Shown: positions 51,281-60,311 of the stretch, piece by piece
Layout: the number at the start of each line of letters is the position of its first letter
Numbering within the stretch: the first letter of the stretch is position 1
Source: Herminiimonas sp.
GTDB lineage: Bacteria > Pseudomonadota > Gammaproteobacteria > Burkholderiales > Burkholderiaceae_D
Direction of reading: 5' to 3'
Length of the DNA stretch: 64,000 bases
Assembly: GCA_028292265.1 (NCBI GenBank)
Contig: JAQGMR010000001.1
Location: 102,275-166,274 of the forward strand
Program-made: the position numbers and the translations under genes
Notes under the pieces: generated by a model
The model's input: the letters and a program-made list of their open reading frames with translations, nothing else
What the model was told of the DNA's origin: nothing
Databases searched by the model: none

Positions 51281-52372
51281 CTAGCGCTGGTAGTGGCGGA
51301 CCCGCGCTTCGTCGACTTCTACGCCGAGACCCGGCCCGTCCGGCACGGGCGCTCGCCCCTCAACGATCTTGAGCGGGTTGTGAACGATATCCTCGGCCAG
51401 ATACTGGCTTGAAAGGCTAACTCCCCAGTCGATCGCGGGCAGCACGGCCCCCAACTGTAATACCGCTGCGGTGGCAATGCCTGACTCCGCGATCTTGCAA
51501 GCCAGATTGACCTTCCAGTCGTGCATTGTGCACCATTGGGCGGCCTTCAGGACGGTGCCCAGCCCGCCGAGCTTGATGGCTTTGAGGCTGCCGCCGGTGG
51601 CCGCAGCTGCGGCAAGATGATGCTGCAGGTCTGCCATCGAATGCAGGCCTTCATCGCATCCAATTGCAGTCTTGCCGGCGGCCGCCAGCTTCGCCATGCC
51701 GGCAATATCCTCGCCATCGACTGGCTGCTCCAGAAACTCCAGGCTTTCGCCTGCGCCGATCACGAAGCGCAACGCGTCGTCGACGTTCCATGCCTGATTG
51801 GCATCCGCGCAAACCAGCGCGTCGGCCGGCAGAGCCCGCCGGATAACGAGCGTGCGCCGAATGTCTGCATCGATTGCCGCGGTGCCGACCTTGACCTTGA
51901 ACGCGCGGAACCCGTCTGCGTATTTTGCACGCGCCTCCAATACGTCGGCCTCTTCGCTGCCTGTGCCAAGCAGCCATAGCACCGGGACAGAATGGCGCAT
52001 CAGCGGGCCGAGGAGTTCATGTACGGGCTTTTGCATGCTTCGGCCAACCAGGTCATGCGCCGCCATATCGATCGCGGCCTTGGCGCTGCTATTGCCATAC
52101 AAACGACGGCGCATGCACGCCTGTAGCGTCGCCAGATCGACTTCAGCGCCGATCAGGTCATTGGCAAGCAGCTGGATTGCCGTCGTGATGCTGGGAACCG
52201 TCTCGCCCGTCATGGTCGGCGCGGAGGCTGCTTCGCCCCACCCGACGACGCCCTGATCGGACACCATTTTCACCAGCACGTTTTCCGCAACGCGGATCTC
52301 TACTCCGGCCATCTTCATCGGCCGCAACATCGGTAAATCGACTGCGATGGCTTCTATGTTGGTGATCCTCAA
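51281..52372 (-). CDS. Enolase-superfamily enzyme, muconate-cycloisomerase-like
   Basis: A 363-residue enolase-superfamily enzyme. The catalytic Lys pair is in 'FRAFKVKVGT' (KVK), metal ligands are Asp in 'CADANQAWN', Glu in 'EFLEQPVDG' and Asp in 'GCDEGLHS', and the opposite Lys is in 'KAIKLGGLGT', the pattern of the muconate lactonizing enzyme subgroup. The lid domain is the N-terminal 110 residues. Possible reactions are cycloisomerisation, epimerisation or syn-dehydration. It begins three bases behind the Bug protein gene on the same strand, so uptake and conversion of one compound are likely coupled. Confidence 0.86.
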   Translation of the reverse strand: MRITNIEAIAVDLPMLRPMKMAGVEIRVAENVLVKMVSDQGVVGWGEAASAPTMTGETVPSITTAIQLLANDLIGAEVDLATLQACMRRRLYGNSSAKAAIDMAAHDLVGRSMQKPVHELLGPLMRHSVPVLWLLGTGSEEADVLEARAKYADGFRAFKVKVGTAAIDADIRRTLVIRRALPADALVCADANQAWNVDDALRFVIGAGESLEFLEQPVDGEDIAGMAKLAAAGKTAIGCDEGLHSMADLQHHLAAAAATGGSLKAIKLGGLGTVLKAAQWCTMHDWKVNLACKIAESGIATAAVLQLGAVLPAIDWGVSLSSQYLAEDIVHNPLKIVEGRAPVPDGPGLGVEVDEARVRHYQR

Positions 52373-52375
52373 AAC

Positions 52376-53437
52376 TCAGTCTCCCTTGGCGCCCGATTCA
52401 CGCACGATCCGCGCGAACTTGACGACTTCAGCTTTCAGGAAAGCATTGCCTTGCTCCGGCGTCGTGGGCAGCGTGCCGTCGGCGCCTTCGCTTTCGAGAC
52501 GTCGCTGGAAGTCCGGGGCCTTAAGAATGGCGACGACGCGGTCATGCAGGTTGGCGACGATTTCAGGCGGGGTCTTGGCCGGGACAAAAACGCCGTAGGT
52601 AGCGGACAACTCATAACCCTTGATGCCCAGCGCCTCATCGACCGTCGGCACATCAGGCAACAGAAGGGAGCGCTTGGCACTGGTCACCGCCAGTGCCCGA
52701 AGCTTGCCCGATTTCACCTGCTGCATTACGGTTGCGATACTGGCGAAGTACACGGGAACGTGGCCGGCCATCGTGTCGATCAGGGCCGCGCCACCGCCTT
52801 TGTAGGGCACATGCACCATGTCGGTCTTCGTGGTGGCCTTGAAGAGTTCGCCGGCGAGGTGCCCTGGGCTGCCATTGCCATAAGACGCATAGCTGATCTT
52901 GCTCGGCTGCGCCTTTGCCATCGCAACCATTTCCTCGAGCGTCTTCACCGGGAAGGCCGGGTTGACTACGATAATTTGCGGAATGGCCGTGATCAGCGAA
53001 ACGACCTGGAAATCACGTTCCGTATCGTAGTGAAGCTGTGGATAGATGGCGGGATTGGTCGCATGCGAGGTAACCGAATGCACCATGATTGTGTACCCGT
53101 CCGGCACGGCCCTGGCAACGGCTTCGGCGCCGATGCTGCCATTCGATCCACCGCGATTTTCCACAAACACCGACTGTTTCGTTGCCGTGCCAAGTCGGAT
53201 CGCGATTTCCCGCGCAAGGATGTCGTTGGCGCCACCGGGGGGCCACGGCGCAATAATGCGGATTGGCTTGTTGGGATAATTGACCGCTGCGTTCTGCGCA
53301 ATGGCGGCGCTCGGCTGCAGCAGGAGCGGCAACGCAATCGTTGCCAAAAGAGCGGTCAGAACGAACTGTCTGCGCGCGCCTTTCGCTTGAAGAAATCGCT
53401 GGATGGTTCTGTTCCGGAAAGGTTTTCGATTCAGCAC
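52376..53437 (-). CDS. Bug/TctC-family periplasmic binding protein
   Basis: A 353-residue Bug receptor. A GTG at 53437 behind AAGGAGACACC is the likely start; the open frame extends 15 codons further. The long leader 'NRKPFRNRTIQRFLQAKGAR' (in part) precedes the hydrophobic 'FVLTALLATIALPLL' and cleavage near AIAQ. Family segments: 'YPNKPIRIIAPWPPGGANDI', 'VENRGGSNGSIGAEAVA', 'MVHVPYKGGGAALIDTMAG'. It is cotranscribed with the downstream enolase-superfamily gene (3-bp gap). Confidence 0.88.
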   Translation of the reverse strand: MLNRKPFRNRTIQRFLQAKGARRQFVLTALLATIALPLLLQPSAAIAQNAAVNYPNKPIRIIAPWPPGGANDILAREIAIRLGTATKQSVFVENRGGSNGSIGAEAVARAVPDGYTIMVHSVTSHATNPAIYPQLHYDTERDFQVVSLITAIPQIIVVNPAFPVKTLEEMVAMAKAQPSKISYASYGNGSPGHLAGELFKATTKTDMVHVPYKGGGAALIDTMAGHVPVYFASIATVMQQVKSGKLRALAVTSAKRSLLLPDVPTVDEALGIKGYELSATYGVFVPAKTPPEIVANLHDRVVAILKAPDFQRRLESEGADGTLPTTPEQGNAFLKAEVVKFARIVRESGAKGD

Positions 53438-53730
53438 GGTGTCTCCTTCTATTATTCGGATATTTTGCAAATATAATATCACGGCTTCCTATCGTTGGGC
53501 CGCGCGTTCCGGACAGAAGATAAGTTGTCCGGATAATTGGATTCGCGGGCCGCTTGAAACGATTCTGCCTCCGCCGAAAATTGGCGCGCGGCCGGCTCGG
53601 AAAGTCGCTTCGGGTTGCAGCCGGACGTTACATAGATACGCTTGATGAACAAGTCGGTGGCGAACCACTTGAGACCATGGGTCACCGCACAACGCCGGCG
53701 GCATAGATGCGCCAGTAAGCCGTCCACGAA
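53438..53730. promoter_or_regulatory. Promoter/operator region of the Bug-enolase operon
   Basis: About 290 bp without a gene. It holds ATTATTCGGATATTTTG (53451-53467), whose match lies at 58258-58273, an ATATTT-TGC-AAATAT inverted repeat (53460-53474), and a CCGGAC (53509-53514) / GTCCGG (53527-53532) inverted repeat containing TTGTCCGGATA (53525-53535), repeated at 49451-49461. The AT-rich part is probably the promoter. Confidence 0.5.
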
Positions 53731-54519
53731 CTAGCGACTACGCGTTTCCCGTTTGAAGTCGAGGGTACTGGTGTACCTGCCTTCCGGGTGATAGCTGACT
53801 GTTACCTGCAGCGGCCTGTCGGCCCCATCGAGATAGCGGCGGATTGTGACAAGGGAAGGACTGCCTGCGGCCGCATGCAATTGCTTGGCGATGTTCGAAG
53901 GAATGCGCCCGACAAACATTTCGATTTTTGCGCGCTCTACACGTTCGCCGCTCATTTTCTCGATTTGCTCGTAGACCGGAATATCGAGATGATCCTTGTT
54001 CTTGATGACCCGAGCGTAACGAGGGAGGAGATAGAAGTAGGTCCAGCACAGTGGCTCGGGATTGGAGCCAACACGGCGGATCGCGCTGATGCGAAACCAC
54101 GGTGTGCCAGGCGGGCACTGCAACAGACGCGCTTCTTCCGCATTCGCTGCAATATGTTCACTAGATATATTCTCGCGCTTGGCGATTTCCGGATAGCTTA
54201 CGAGCTGGTGCAAGTCGACTGCGACGTGTGCAAATACCGTGGCTTCGGTCAGTGCAATCACGCTCGAGCCACTGCCGGCGCGGCGCACGATCAAACCTTT
54301 TTCGATAAGGATTTTCAGCGCGTCGCGAACCGTATGGTGACTCGCTGAGAATTCGATGCACAGTTCCGCCTCGGTTGGCAGATTCGTCCCGAGCGGATAG
54401 TCACCGGCCGCGATTCTTGCACACAGAATCTCACCGATCCGCTGATACAAAGGCTGCCCCCGTGGCGTGCGGGGGGCGGTGACAGCCGATTGTCCGGGTA
54501 CGAGTTTGGTCATTGTCAC
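53731..54519 (-). CDS. GntR-family regulator, UTRA (HutC) subgroup
   Basis: A 262-residue regulator. The winged helix-turn-helix is at about residues 25-90 ('LPTEAELCIEFSASHHTVRD'), followed by a UTRA domain ('RISAIRRVGSNPEPLCWTYF', 'VTIRRYLDGADRPLQVTVSY'). The start GTG overlaps the stop of the preceding Bug gene (54519 vs 54516); ATG at 54513 is an alternative. It is the last gene of the crotonase-CoA transferase-VOC-Bug operon and probably controls it. Confidence 0.88.
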   Translation of the reverse strand: MTMTKLVPGQSAVTAPRTPRGQPLYQRIGEILCARIAAGDYPLGTNLPTEAELCIEFSASHHTVRDALKILIEKGLIVRRAGSGSSVIALTEATVFAHVAVDLHQLVSYPEIAKRENISSEHIAANAEEARLLQCPPGTPWFRISAIRRVGSNPEPLCWTYFYLLPRYARVIKNKDHLDIPVYEQIEKMSGERVERAKIEMFVGRIPSNIAKQLHAAAGSPSLVTIRRYLDGADRPLQVTVSYHPEGRYTSTLDFKRETRSR

Positions 54520-55499
54520 TCTACGGTGATGTTGTGTTCTTTCACGACTTTTGCCCAGCGGGCCGACTCGGCAGCGATGAATGCCCCAGACTGCTCAGGC
54601 GTCCCCCCGATCGGAGTAATGTCCAGTTCCGCCATCCTTTTGACCGTCGCAGGATACTTGAGTGCAGCCAGAAAAGCGGCGCGGATCTTTTCAATAATGG
54701 GGCGTGGCGTTCCCGCAGGCGCGAGCACACCGTACCACGAACTGACGTCAAAATCGGGGTAACCCTGTTCCATGACGGTTGGCACGTTTGGCAAGGACAG
54801 CGCGCGACTTTTGCCTGTCACGGCCAGCGCCTTGAGGTAGCCCGAACGAATCTGCGGGACGGTCACGGTCGTGCCCAGAATGGTCATGTCCGTCTCGCCG
54901 CCAATGGTTGACATCAGTGCCGGCCCGCCTCCTTTGTAGGGAACGTGCGTCATCTTGGCGCCGACGGTCGTCGCCAGCAATTCTCCTGCGAGGTGACCGG
55001 AGCTTCCTGGTCCGCCTGAGCCGTAGTTCAAGCCATTCTCCCTGCTTTTGGAAAGTCGGACAAAGTCCTTCAGGCTATCGACGGGTAACTTGACTGGCGC
55101 CACGATTACCAGTGGCGCAGAGGCAAGAATGGTAATCGGCGCCAGATCCTTGAACGTGTCAAACGGCAGATTCTTGTAAACGAGCGGATTGACAGCGAAG
55201 GTGTCGTACACCATAAGCAAGGTGTACCCATCGGGTGCGGATTTCGCGACGATATTGCTTCCGATGGTGCCGCCCGCACCGGCGCGGTTGTCGATGATGA
55301 CCTGTTTGCCAAGCGCCTCACTCAATTGCGGGCCAAGCATGCGAGCAAAGGTGTCGACCGCGCCACCAGGCGGCAGATTCACAATCAGTTTTACCGGCCG
55401 GTTCGGGTAGTCGCCGGCACTTTGCGCATAACTCATGCAGGGCGCCACGGCAATCGCTAGAACAGTAATCGTACGTTTCAAAACAGTGCTGAGTTTCAT
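54516..55499 (-). CDS. Bug/TctC-family periplasmic binding protein
   Basis: A 327-residue Bug receptor with a signal peptide (LKRTITVLAIAVAPCMSYAQ). Family segments: 'YPNRPVKLIVNLPPGGAVDT', 'VIIDNRAGAGGTIGSNIVA', 'MTHVPYKGGGPALMSTIGG', 'SLPNVPTVMEQGYPDFDVSS'. It lies 61 bp behind the VOC gene in an operon that also encodes a CoA-transferase and a crotonase, so its ligand is probably the acid that becomes the CoA ester. Confidence 0.9.
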   Translation of the reverse strand: MKLSTVLKRTITVLAIAVAPCMSYAQSAGDYPNRPVKLIVNLPPGGAVDTFARMLGPQLSEALGKQVIIDNRAGAGGTIGSNIVAKSAPDGYTLLMVYDTFAVNPLVYKNLPFDTFKDLAPITILASAPLVIVAPVKLPVDSLKDFVRLSKSRENGLNYGSGGPGSSGHLAGELLATTVGAKMTHVPYKGGGPALMSTIGGETDMTILGTTVTVPQIRSGYLKALAVTGKSRALSLPNVPTVMEQGYPDFDVSSWYGVLAPAGTPRPIIEKIRAAFLAALKYPATVKRMAELDITPIGGTPEQSGAFIAAESARWAKVVKEHNITVE

Positions 55500-55560
55500 G
55501 TTTGGCGTCTCTTTATCGTTATTGGAAGGTTGAGTCCAGCGCTACGGGCTAACGTTACTT

Positions 55561-55989
55561 TCAGTTCGGATCGTGGGGAAGATCAGAAGGCTTTTCTTCC
55601 AGTTCGACCAGGACTCCGAGGAATTCTTTGGGATGAATGAATGTGATCGGCTCGCCATGCACGTTTTTTGCGGTGGCAGAACCGATCGTTTTTACGCCGC
55701 TGTTTTCGAGTGTCGCTGATACCTCGGCGACGGAATCTACGGCAAACGAAATATGGTGCAGGCCGCCGCCCGGATTTCGTTGCAAGAACCTGCCAAGCGG
55801 CGTCTCCATCGCAAGCGGTTGCATCAATTCGATCTTTGCGTTTGCAAGAGTGACATAGGTAATGCGCACGCCCTGTTCATGGTTCACCAGGATTTCTCCG
55901 GCCACCATGCCATAGGCGTGCGCCAGTCTTTCCGCGGCGGCCTCAAGATCGGGCACGACGATCGATACATGACTTAAACGATCCAACAT
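55561..55989 (-). CDS. VOC protein, methylmalonyl-CoA epimerase-like
   Basis: A 142-residue VOC protein that follows methylmalonyl-CoA epimerase in layout: 'LDRLSHVSIVVPDLEAAAER' (first metal His), 'RITYVTLANAKIELMQPL' (Glu), 'GGGLHHISFAVDSVAEVSAT' (His), and 'IHPKEFLGVLVELEEKP' (Glu). Epimerase-like metal ligands are all present. It could racemise a branched or substituted acyl-CoA made by the neighbouring CoA-transferase; true methylmalonyl-CoA epimerase activity is not certain because no mutase is near. Confidence 0.82.
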   Translation of the reverse strand: MLDRLSHVSIVVPDLEAAAERLAHAYGMVAGEILVNHEQGVRITYVTLANAKIELMQPLAMETPLGRFLQRNPGGGLHHISFAVDSVAEVSATLENSGVKTIGSATAKNVHGEPITFIHPKEFLGVLVELEEKPSDLPHDPN

Positions 55990-56075
55990 GCTTGATGCTC
56001 TCCTTCGCTATAGGCGACTTACGGCTCGCGTAAACGTGTTCAGGACGTGCCAGCTTGAACGCTCGTGCCGGCACG

Positions 56076-57290
56076 TCAGCCGGCAATCACGCCCTGCTCT
56101 TTCAGGGAAGCCAACTCGTCCTCGGCAAGACCCAGTTCTTCACGCAATACTTCGTTTGTATGCTCGCCGAGGCGGGGCGGTGGGCGCCGCACCGTGGCCG
56201 GCGTACCGCTCAAACGTAAGGGTATGCCAAGGGTTGCAAACTCCCCCACGCTGGAATGCTGGATGCGCATCACCATGTCGCGGGCCAGGGCGTGTTCGTC
56301 GGCCAGTGCCTCGGCCACCGTATTGACGCGACCTGCTGGTATGCCGGCGGCGCGCAGTTCGGCCAGGAATGCGTCTCCGTGTCGCTTCGACGTTTCTTTA
56401 GCAATCAATTCTTCGACCGGATGCCGGTTCGCAATGCGAGAGGCATTCGTTTTAAATCGGTCGTCGAGCGCCCATTCCGGATGCCCCAGAAGTTTCGACA
56501 AGCTGACAAACTGCGCGTCATTCCCGACCGCGATTGCGATCGGCCCATCGCTCGCCGGAAAAGTGGTGTACGGGACGATCGTGGGGTGTCCGTTGCCATA
56601 GCGTCCCGCATCCTTGCCGGTGGCCAGATGGCTGTTGCCCACATTGGCAAGCAAGGCAAGCGCCGTATCAAACAGGCAGACGGTCGCCTTCTGGCCCTTT
56701 CCGGTCCGGTATCGAGATATCAATGCAGCCTGAACCGCGTTGGCCGCCATCATGCCGGTGGAGATATCGACAACCGCTACGCCGTATTTTGTTGGAACAC
56801 CGTCCACGTCACCGCAAATGCTCATCAAACCGGACTCGGCCTGGAGAATGAAGTCATACCCGGGAAGACCTGCTTTGGGCCCGAAGTCTCCGTAGCCTGT
56901 GATTGAGCAGCGCACAAGTTGAGGGGCATGCGTTTCGAACCATGCATCGTCAAACCCCCAGCGCTCAAGCGTGCCGGTCTTGAAGTTGTCCAGCAAAACG
57001 TCCGACTTGCTGATGAGCCTCTTCAGCAAGTCACGCCCCGCAGCGACCGAGAAATCGATCGCCACGCCACGCTTGTTGCGATTGCATCCGAGGTAATAGG
57101 CAGATTCGCCATTCAAGAAAGGCGGCCCCCAGGATCGGGTATCGTCGCCGCCGCGCGGCGACTCTACCTTGATCACATCGGCGCCCATATCGCCCAGGAG
57201 CATCGCGCACCAGGGACCGGCGAGTACCCTCGTCAGGTCCAGTACCCGAATGCCCTCCAGCGCCCCTGCCATCGATTGCGTCATCATCAA
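56076..57290 (-). CDS. Class III (CaiB/BaiF) CoA-transferase
   Basis: A 404-residue family III CoA-transferase. It opens 'LEGIRVLDLTRVLAGPWCAM', has the 'DVIKVESPRGGDDTRSWGPP' loop, 'GCNRNKRGVAIDFSVAAGRD' and the catalytic-Asp region 'YDFILQAESGLMSICGDVDG'. Such enzymes move CoA between carboxylic acids and would activate the imported acid. Its start overlaps the crotonase stop (57287-57290), so the two are translationally coupled. Confidence 0.9.
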   Translation of the reverse strand: MMMTQSMAGALEGIRVLDLTRVLAGPWCAMLLGDMGADVIKVESPRGGDDTRSWGPPFLNGESAYYLGCNRNKRGVAIDFSVAAGRDLLKRLISKSDVLLDNFKTGTLERWGFDDAWFETHAPQLVRCSITGYGDFGPKAGLPGYDFILQAESGLMSICGDVDGVPTKYGVAVVDISTGMMAANAVQAALISRYRTGKGQKATVCLFDTALALLANVGNSHLATGKDAGRYGNGHPTIVPYTTFPASDGPIAIAVGNDAQFVSLSKLLGHPEWALDDRFKTNASRIANRHPVEELIAKETSKRHGDAFLAELRAAGIPAGRVNTVAEALADEHALARDMVMRIQHSSVGEFATLGIPLRLSGTPATVRRPPPRLGEHTNEVLREELGLAEDELASLKEQGVIAG

Positions 57291-58177
57291 TCAGCAGGGA
57301 ACTCGCGCATATCCGGCGGCGCGTTCAGGTGCCGGTTGAAGCCGTCAAGGTATTTGTCCAATTCCGCCTTGTTACGCATCCGGAATTTCTGGAAGTCGGG
57401 CTTGCGCTTCTCGAGAAACGCATTCATCCCTTCCAGGCTCTCTTCGGATCCCCACACATGCGCCAGCAGCTCCATGCCGTGCTGCCATGACGCGTACATT
57501 TGATCTGATTCGAAATTGAGGCTTTTCTTCGTGAGGCGCAGCGTTTGGGCGCTATTGGCCTTGATCGTTTCACACCAGGCCAATGTCTCGGCGTCCAGGT
57601 CCTTTTGTGGGACGCATTTGTTGATCAGTCCCACCTCGACTGCTTCGGCCGCGGTGAACTTGCGCGCCAGGAATATCATCTCGCGAGCGAGACGTTCTCC
57701 GACGATGCGCGGCAAATACTGAGTGGCTCCTACTGTGGGGCACGCGCCAACTTTTGCACCTGTCTGGCCGAGAACCGCGTTTTCCGAAGCAATCACGAGG
57801 TCGCACCACAACGCGAGTTCATGACCTCCGCCCATGCACCAGCCATTGACCTTCGCGATCACCGGAATAGTAACGCCTCGAATCGCCATCGCGAGGCCCT
57901 GCATGCGGTCATTCCACATGGCGCCGTTGGTGAAATTGAGTCGCTTCATCGCATAGAAATCGCCACCAGCCGAGAACGCGTCATTGCCGGCGCCGGTAAA
58001 TACGATGCAGGCGATGGAAGGGTCCTCGCGTGTGGAAGACACAGCGGCGATCATCTCGTCGAGCGTCTGCTCGCGGAACGCATTCATGACGCGCGGCCGG
58101 TTGATCGTGATCCATGCGACTTGATCCTTGACTTCGAAGATTATGTCCTTGAATTTGCGTTTGGTCAGTGCAGTCAT
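57287..58177 (-). CDS. Crotonase-family enzyme, MenB/BadI-like
   Basis: A 296-residue crotonase. Oxyanion-hole segments are 'DAFSAGGDFYAMKR' and 'NGWCMGGGHELALWCDLVIA'. The C-terminal part ('VGLINKCVPQKDLDAETLAW', 'TLRLTKKSLNFESDQM', 'LEKRKPDFQKFR') resembles MenB/BadI-type enzymes (ring-closing or ring-opening Claisen reactions) as well as ordinary enoyl-CoA hydratases, so the exact reaction is unsure. It is the first gene of the operon to 53731 and carries an AT-rich promoter region upstream. Confidence 0.86.
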   Translation of the reverse strand: MTALTKRKFKDIIFEVKDQVAWITINRPRVMNAFREQTLDEMIAAVSSTREDPSIACIVFTGAGNDAFSAGGDFYAMKRLNFTNGAMWNDRMQGLAMAIRGVTIPVIAKVNGWCMGGGHELALWCDLVIASENAVLGQTGAKVGACPTVGATQYLPRIVGERLAREMIFLARKFTAAEAVEVGLINKCVPQKDLDAETLAWCETIKANSAQTLRLTKKSLNFESDQMYASWQHGMELLAHVWGSEESLEGMNAFLEKRKPDFQKFRMRNKAELDKYLDGFNRHLNAPPDMREFPAD

Positions 58178-58730
58178 CTTTACTCCGGGAGGTGGTTGGA
58201 AACTATATCCGATTAAAGTATATGGCCTTAGCTGGTTGAAAAGGAAGCGTTTTCTATATTATTCGTATATTTGGATTCAAGGCCGCCCGGTCCGCATCTG
58301 TTAGCGTGGCGAGAGATTCAACGCCCTTCTGGCTTGGCGTGGCGCAGTGCGCCTGGCGTTAGAGTGGCCGATGGGACGACGGGTGGACCGTCGTTTGCGT
58401 CCTGCTTCGGAATCGCGCGCAAAGGCATAGGGGAGTCGCCTGGAAGTAAAGCCAGGGGCCGTTCGATGCATCGGGAGGTGTGGCGCTACCTGCGGTCGGG
58501 ATCGTTGCGATCCAACCGGATTCTAACCAGGCCAAGTGCGTAATTCAGTTGGCTCGTCCATGACCGAAGGGTACGCACGGCGGGGCGATCAGTTTGCAAG
58601 CCGCCAACGCCACGCGGCTCTAACCATCAGAGGGATTGTGCGATCTGCGTCAATAATGGATCGCCATCCCATCGAGTGGCCTGCGTTCCTGCGGATCGCG
58701 CATTGGACCAGCGACGAATCGTAGAAAACT
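58178..58730. other. 553-bp intergenic region with AT-rich promoter
   Basis: The first 100 bp are AT-rich and contain ATTATTCGTATATTTG (58258-58273), nearly the same as a motif in front of the Bug-enolase operon. The remaining 450 bp are GC-rich; open frames there have no ribosome-binding site or recognisable domain. Confidence 0.45.
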
Positions 58731-59123
58731 TCAGGCAGGAACGCGCGTCTTATTCCGGCTGGTAGCAGCGTGAGCCGACGCGATAATAATCGGCAGCAGC
58801 AGTTCAGAAATCACATACGTGAGCCAGAGGGATGCCGGTTCTGGTAGGCCGACCTGGCTCATCGATATGAGGCGGCCGATACCGGCTATTAGCACGCCGA
58901 ACGCCAGCAAATAGACAAGCGTCCCCTGTTGGCGGATTGTGGCCGCGGCCCATAGATTGATGAGCCCAGTGGAGAAGTAAACGCCGGCTAAAAATCGGTG
59001 CAAATTGTCCAGGCGGGGTGTTGTGTCTGGCTGGCCCAGGGAAAGCTGTAGTGCGCCCCCGAACATGGCGATTGCAGCGACGAGGAAAAGGCAAACTTGA
59101 ACAATGCGCTGACTGACTGGCAT
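58731..59123 (-). CDS. DUF4345-family membrane protein
   Basis: A 130-residue protein with four predicted membrane helices ('LFLVAAIAMFGGALQLSLG', 'HRFLAGVYFSTGLINLWA', 'LVYLLAFGVLIAGIGRLISM', 'WLTYVISELLLPIIIASAHA'). The pattern LHRFLAGVYFSTG ... GRLISM fits DUF4345, an uncharacterised small membrane family. The start is supported by AAAGGA upstream of the ATG. No partner is obvious; the flanking gaps are long, so it is probably monocistronic. Confidence 0.78.
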   Translation of the reverse strand: MPVSQRIVQVCLFLVAAIAMFGGALQLSLGQPDTTPRLDNLHRFLAGVYFSTGLINLWAAATIRQQGTLVYLLAFGVLIAGIGRLISMSQVGLPEPASLWLTYVISELLLPIIIASAHAATSRNKTRVPA

Positions 59124-59547
59124 GGGGAATCCTTTCGCAAGAGAAGAACGTTTGACCGTTTCTCAAACCACGTCCGTGCCAGATGGCTCGGCATGAGCAA
59201 CAGGCCAGGGCAGTTATCCAAGTTAGCCACAACCGATTGGTTCATAAGCTTGTTGAATATACCGGCAAACTTCAGCACGTGGGTGCTAATCAACGCAGCC
59301 CGGCGTCGCGCTTCGTTGGGTGGCCGCAGTCGCGGCTGCCATCAATACCAGTCCGCTCTAATGCAGTAGCGGGGAGCTTGTCGTGCAGCGTTGGCGAATG
59401 AACGACCCACACGTTAACGCCGTGCATGGTAATTTTATGAAATTGGGGGCCGGCGGGAGTCGCGCGATATGACATGGCGATCAAGCCGCATGCGCCAGGC
59501 GGTCCACCGCGGACTAGCGTGCATCGGGCCGTTCAACAGAGGAACAC
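59124..59547. other. 424-bp divergent intergenic region
   Basis: Between the DUF4345 gene and the small alpha/beta hydrolase. I see no supported gene, repeat or hairpin; the last bases give the weak ribosome-binding site AGAGGAAC before the hydrolase ATG. Confidence 0.35.
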
Positions 59548-60219
59548 ATGGAAATCCATAAACAGCCTCTCATGGCTCTCGCATTGCTCTTCTCGGCCCA
59601 TGCTGCGGCCCAGATGCCGCCAGGTGAATACCTTGACGGCAAAGGCGCAAAGGTAGCCGTTGTCCTGGCACACGGCCAAGGCCTCGACGCAGATTCGCAA
59701 GTCGTCAGCCCGCTGCGAAAGGCCATTTACAACGAACTTGGGTATCACACGCTATCTCTTCAGATGCCAACCCTCTCGGGTCACCGTTCGCTTCAGCAGT
59801 ACGTCGCAACCTTTCCTGACGCGTACGCCCGAATTCAGGCCGCGCTGGATTTTCTCAGGAAGGAAAAAGGGGTCGAGCGGGTGTACTTGATGGGCTACAG
59901 CATGGGAGGGCGAATGACAACCGCATTCCTGGCGAACAACCCCGAGGCTGGGGTGACCGGGTACATTGGCGTCGGTCTCTGGGCCGGCGGGCCGGAGCCG
60001 CTCAACACCAATATCAATCTTCGCAAGATCGTGGTTCCGGTCATCGATGTGTATGCAGAAAATGACAGGGACGCTCAGTTCGCAGAGAACCGCAAACCCT
60101 TGCTGTCGGATCGCTTCGTGCAGGTTCCGATCGCCGGGGCGAAACACGACTACCGTGGCTACGACGATCAAGTCACAAAAGCTGTCATTGGCTGGCTCAC
60201 GAAGCAGGAAGCGAAATGA
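59548..60219 (+). CDS. Small exported alpha/beta hydrolase
   Basis: A 223-residue protein with a signal peptide (LMALALLFSAHAAAQ). The nucleophile elbow is 'YLMGYSMGGRMTTAFLA', an acid is probable in 'VIDVYAENDRDAQF' and the His in 'AGAKHDYRGYDDQV', as in dienelactone-hydrolase-like and DUF3530-like proteins. Substrate unknown. A second small exported hydrolase follows 92 bp later on the same strand with similar size and layout, so they may be functional relatives. Confidence 0.82.
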   Translation: MEIHKQPLMALALLFSAHAAAQMPPGEYLDGKGAKVAVVLAHGQGLDADSQVVSPLRKAIYNELGYHTLSLQMPTLSGHRSLQQYVATFPDAYARIQAALDFLRKEKGVERVYLMGYSMGGRMTTAFLANNPEAGVTGYIGVGLWAGGPEPLNTNINLRKIVVPVIDVYAENDRDAQFAENRKPLLSDRFVQVPIAGAKHDYRGYDDQVTKAVIGWLTKQEAK

Positions 60220-60311
60220 CGGTTAAGCTTCGTTCCAGCGGACTGCCATTGGCGCCCGTGGAACTTGCACGTTAGGCGCTTTTTACTGTTCGAAATTTGG
60301 AGGAGAGCGAT

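Noticed and set aside
52451..53476. 341-codon plus-strand frame antisense to a Bug gene
   Set aside because: The minus-strand frame has a full set of Bug motifs, signal peptide and ribosome-binding site; the antisense frame is His/Arg-rich shadow sequence.
58271..58724. Small plus-strand frames in the 58.2-58.7-kb gap
   Set aside because: No ribosome-binding site, no hydrophobic or domain pattern, and codon composition does not match real genes nearby.
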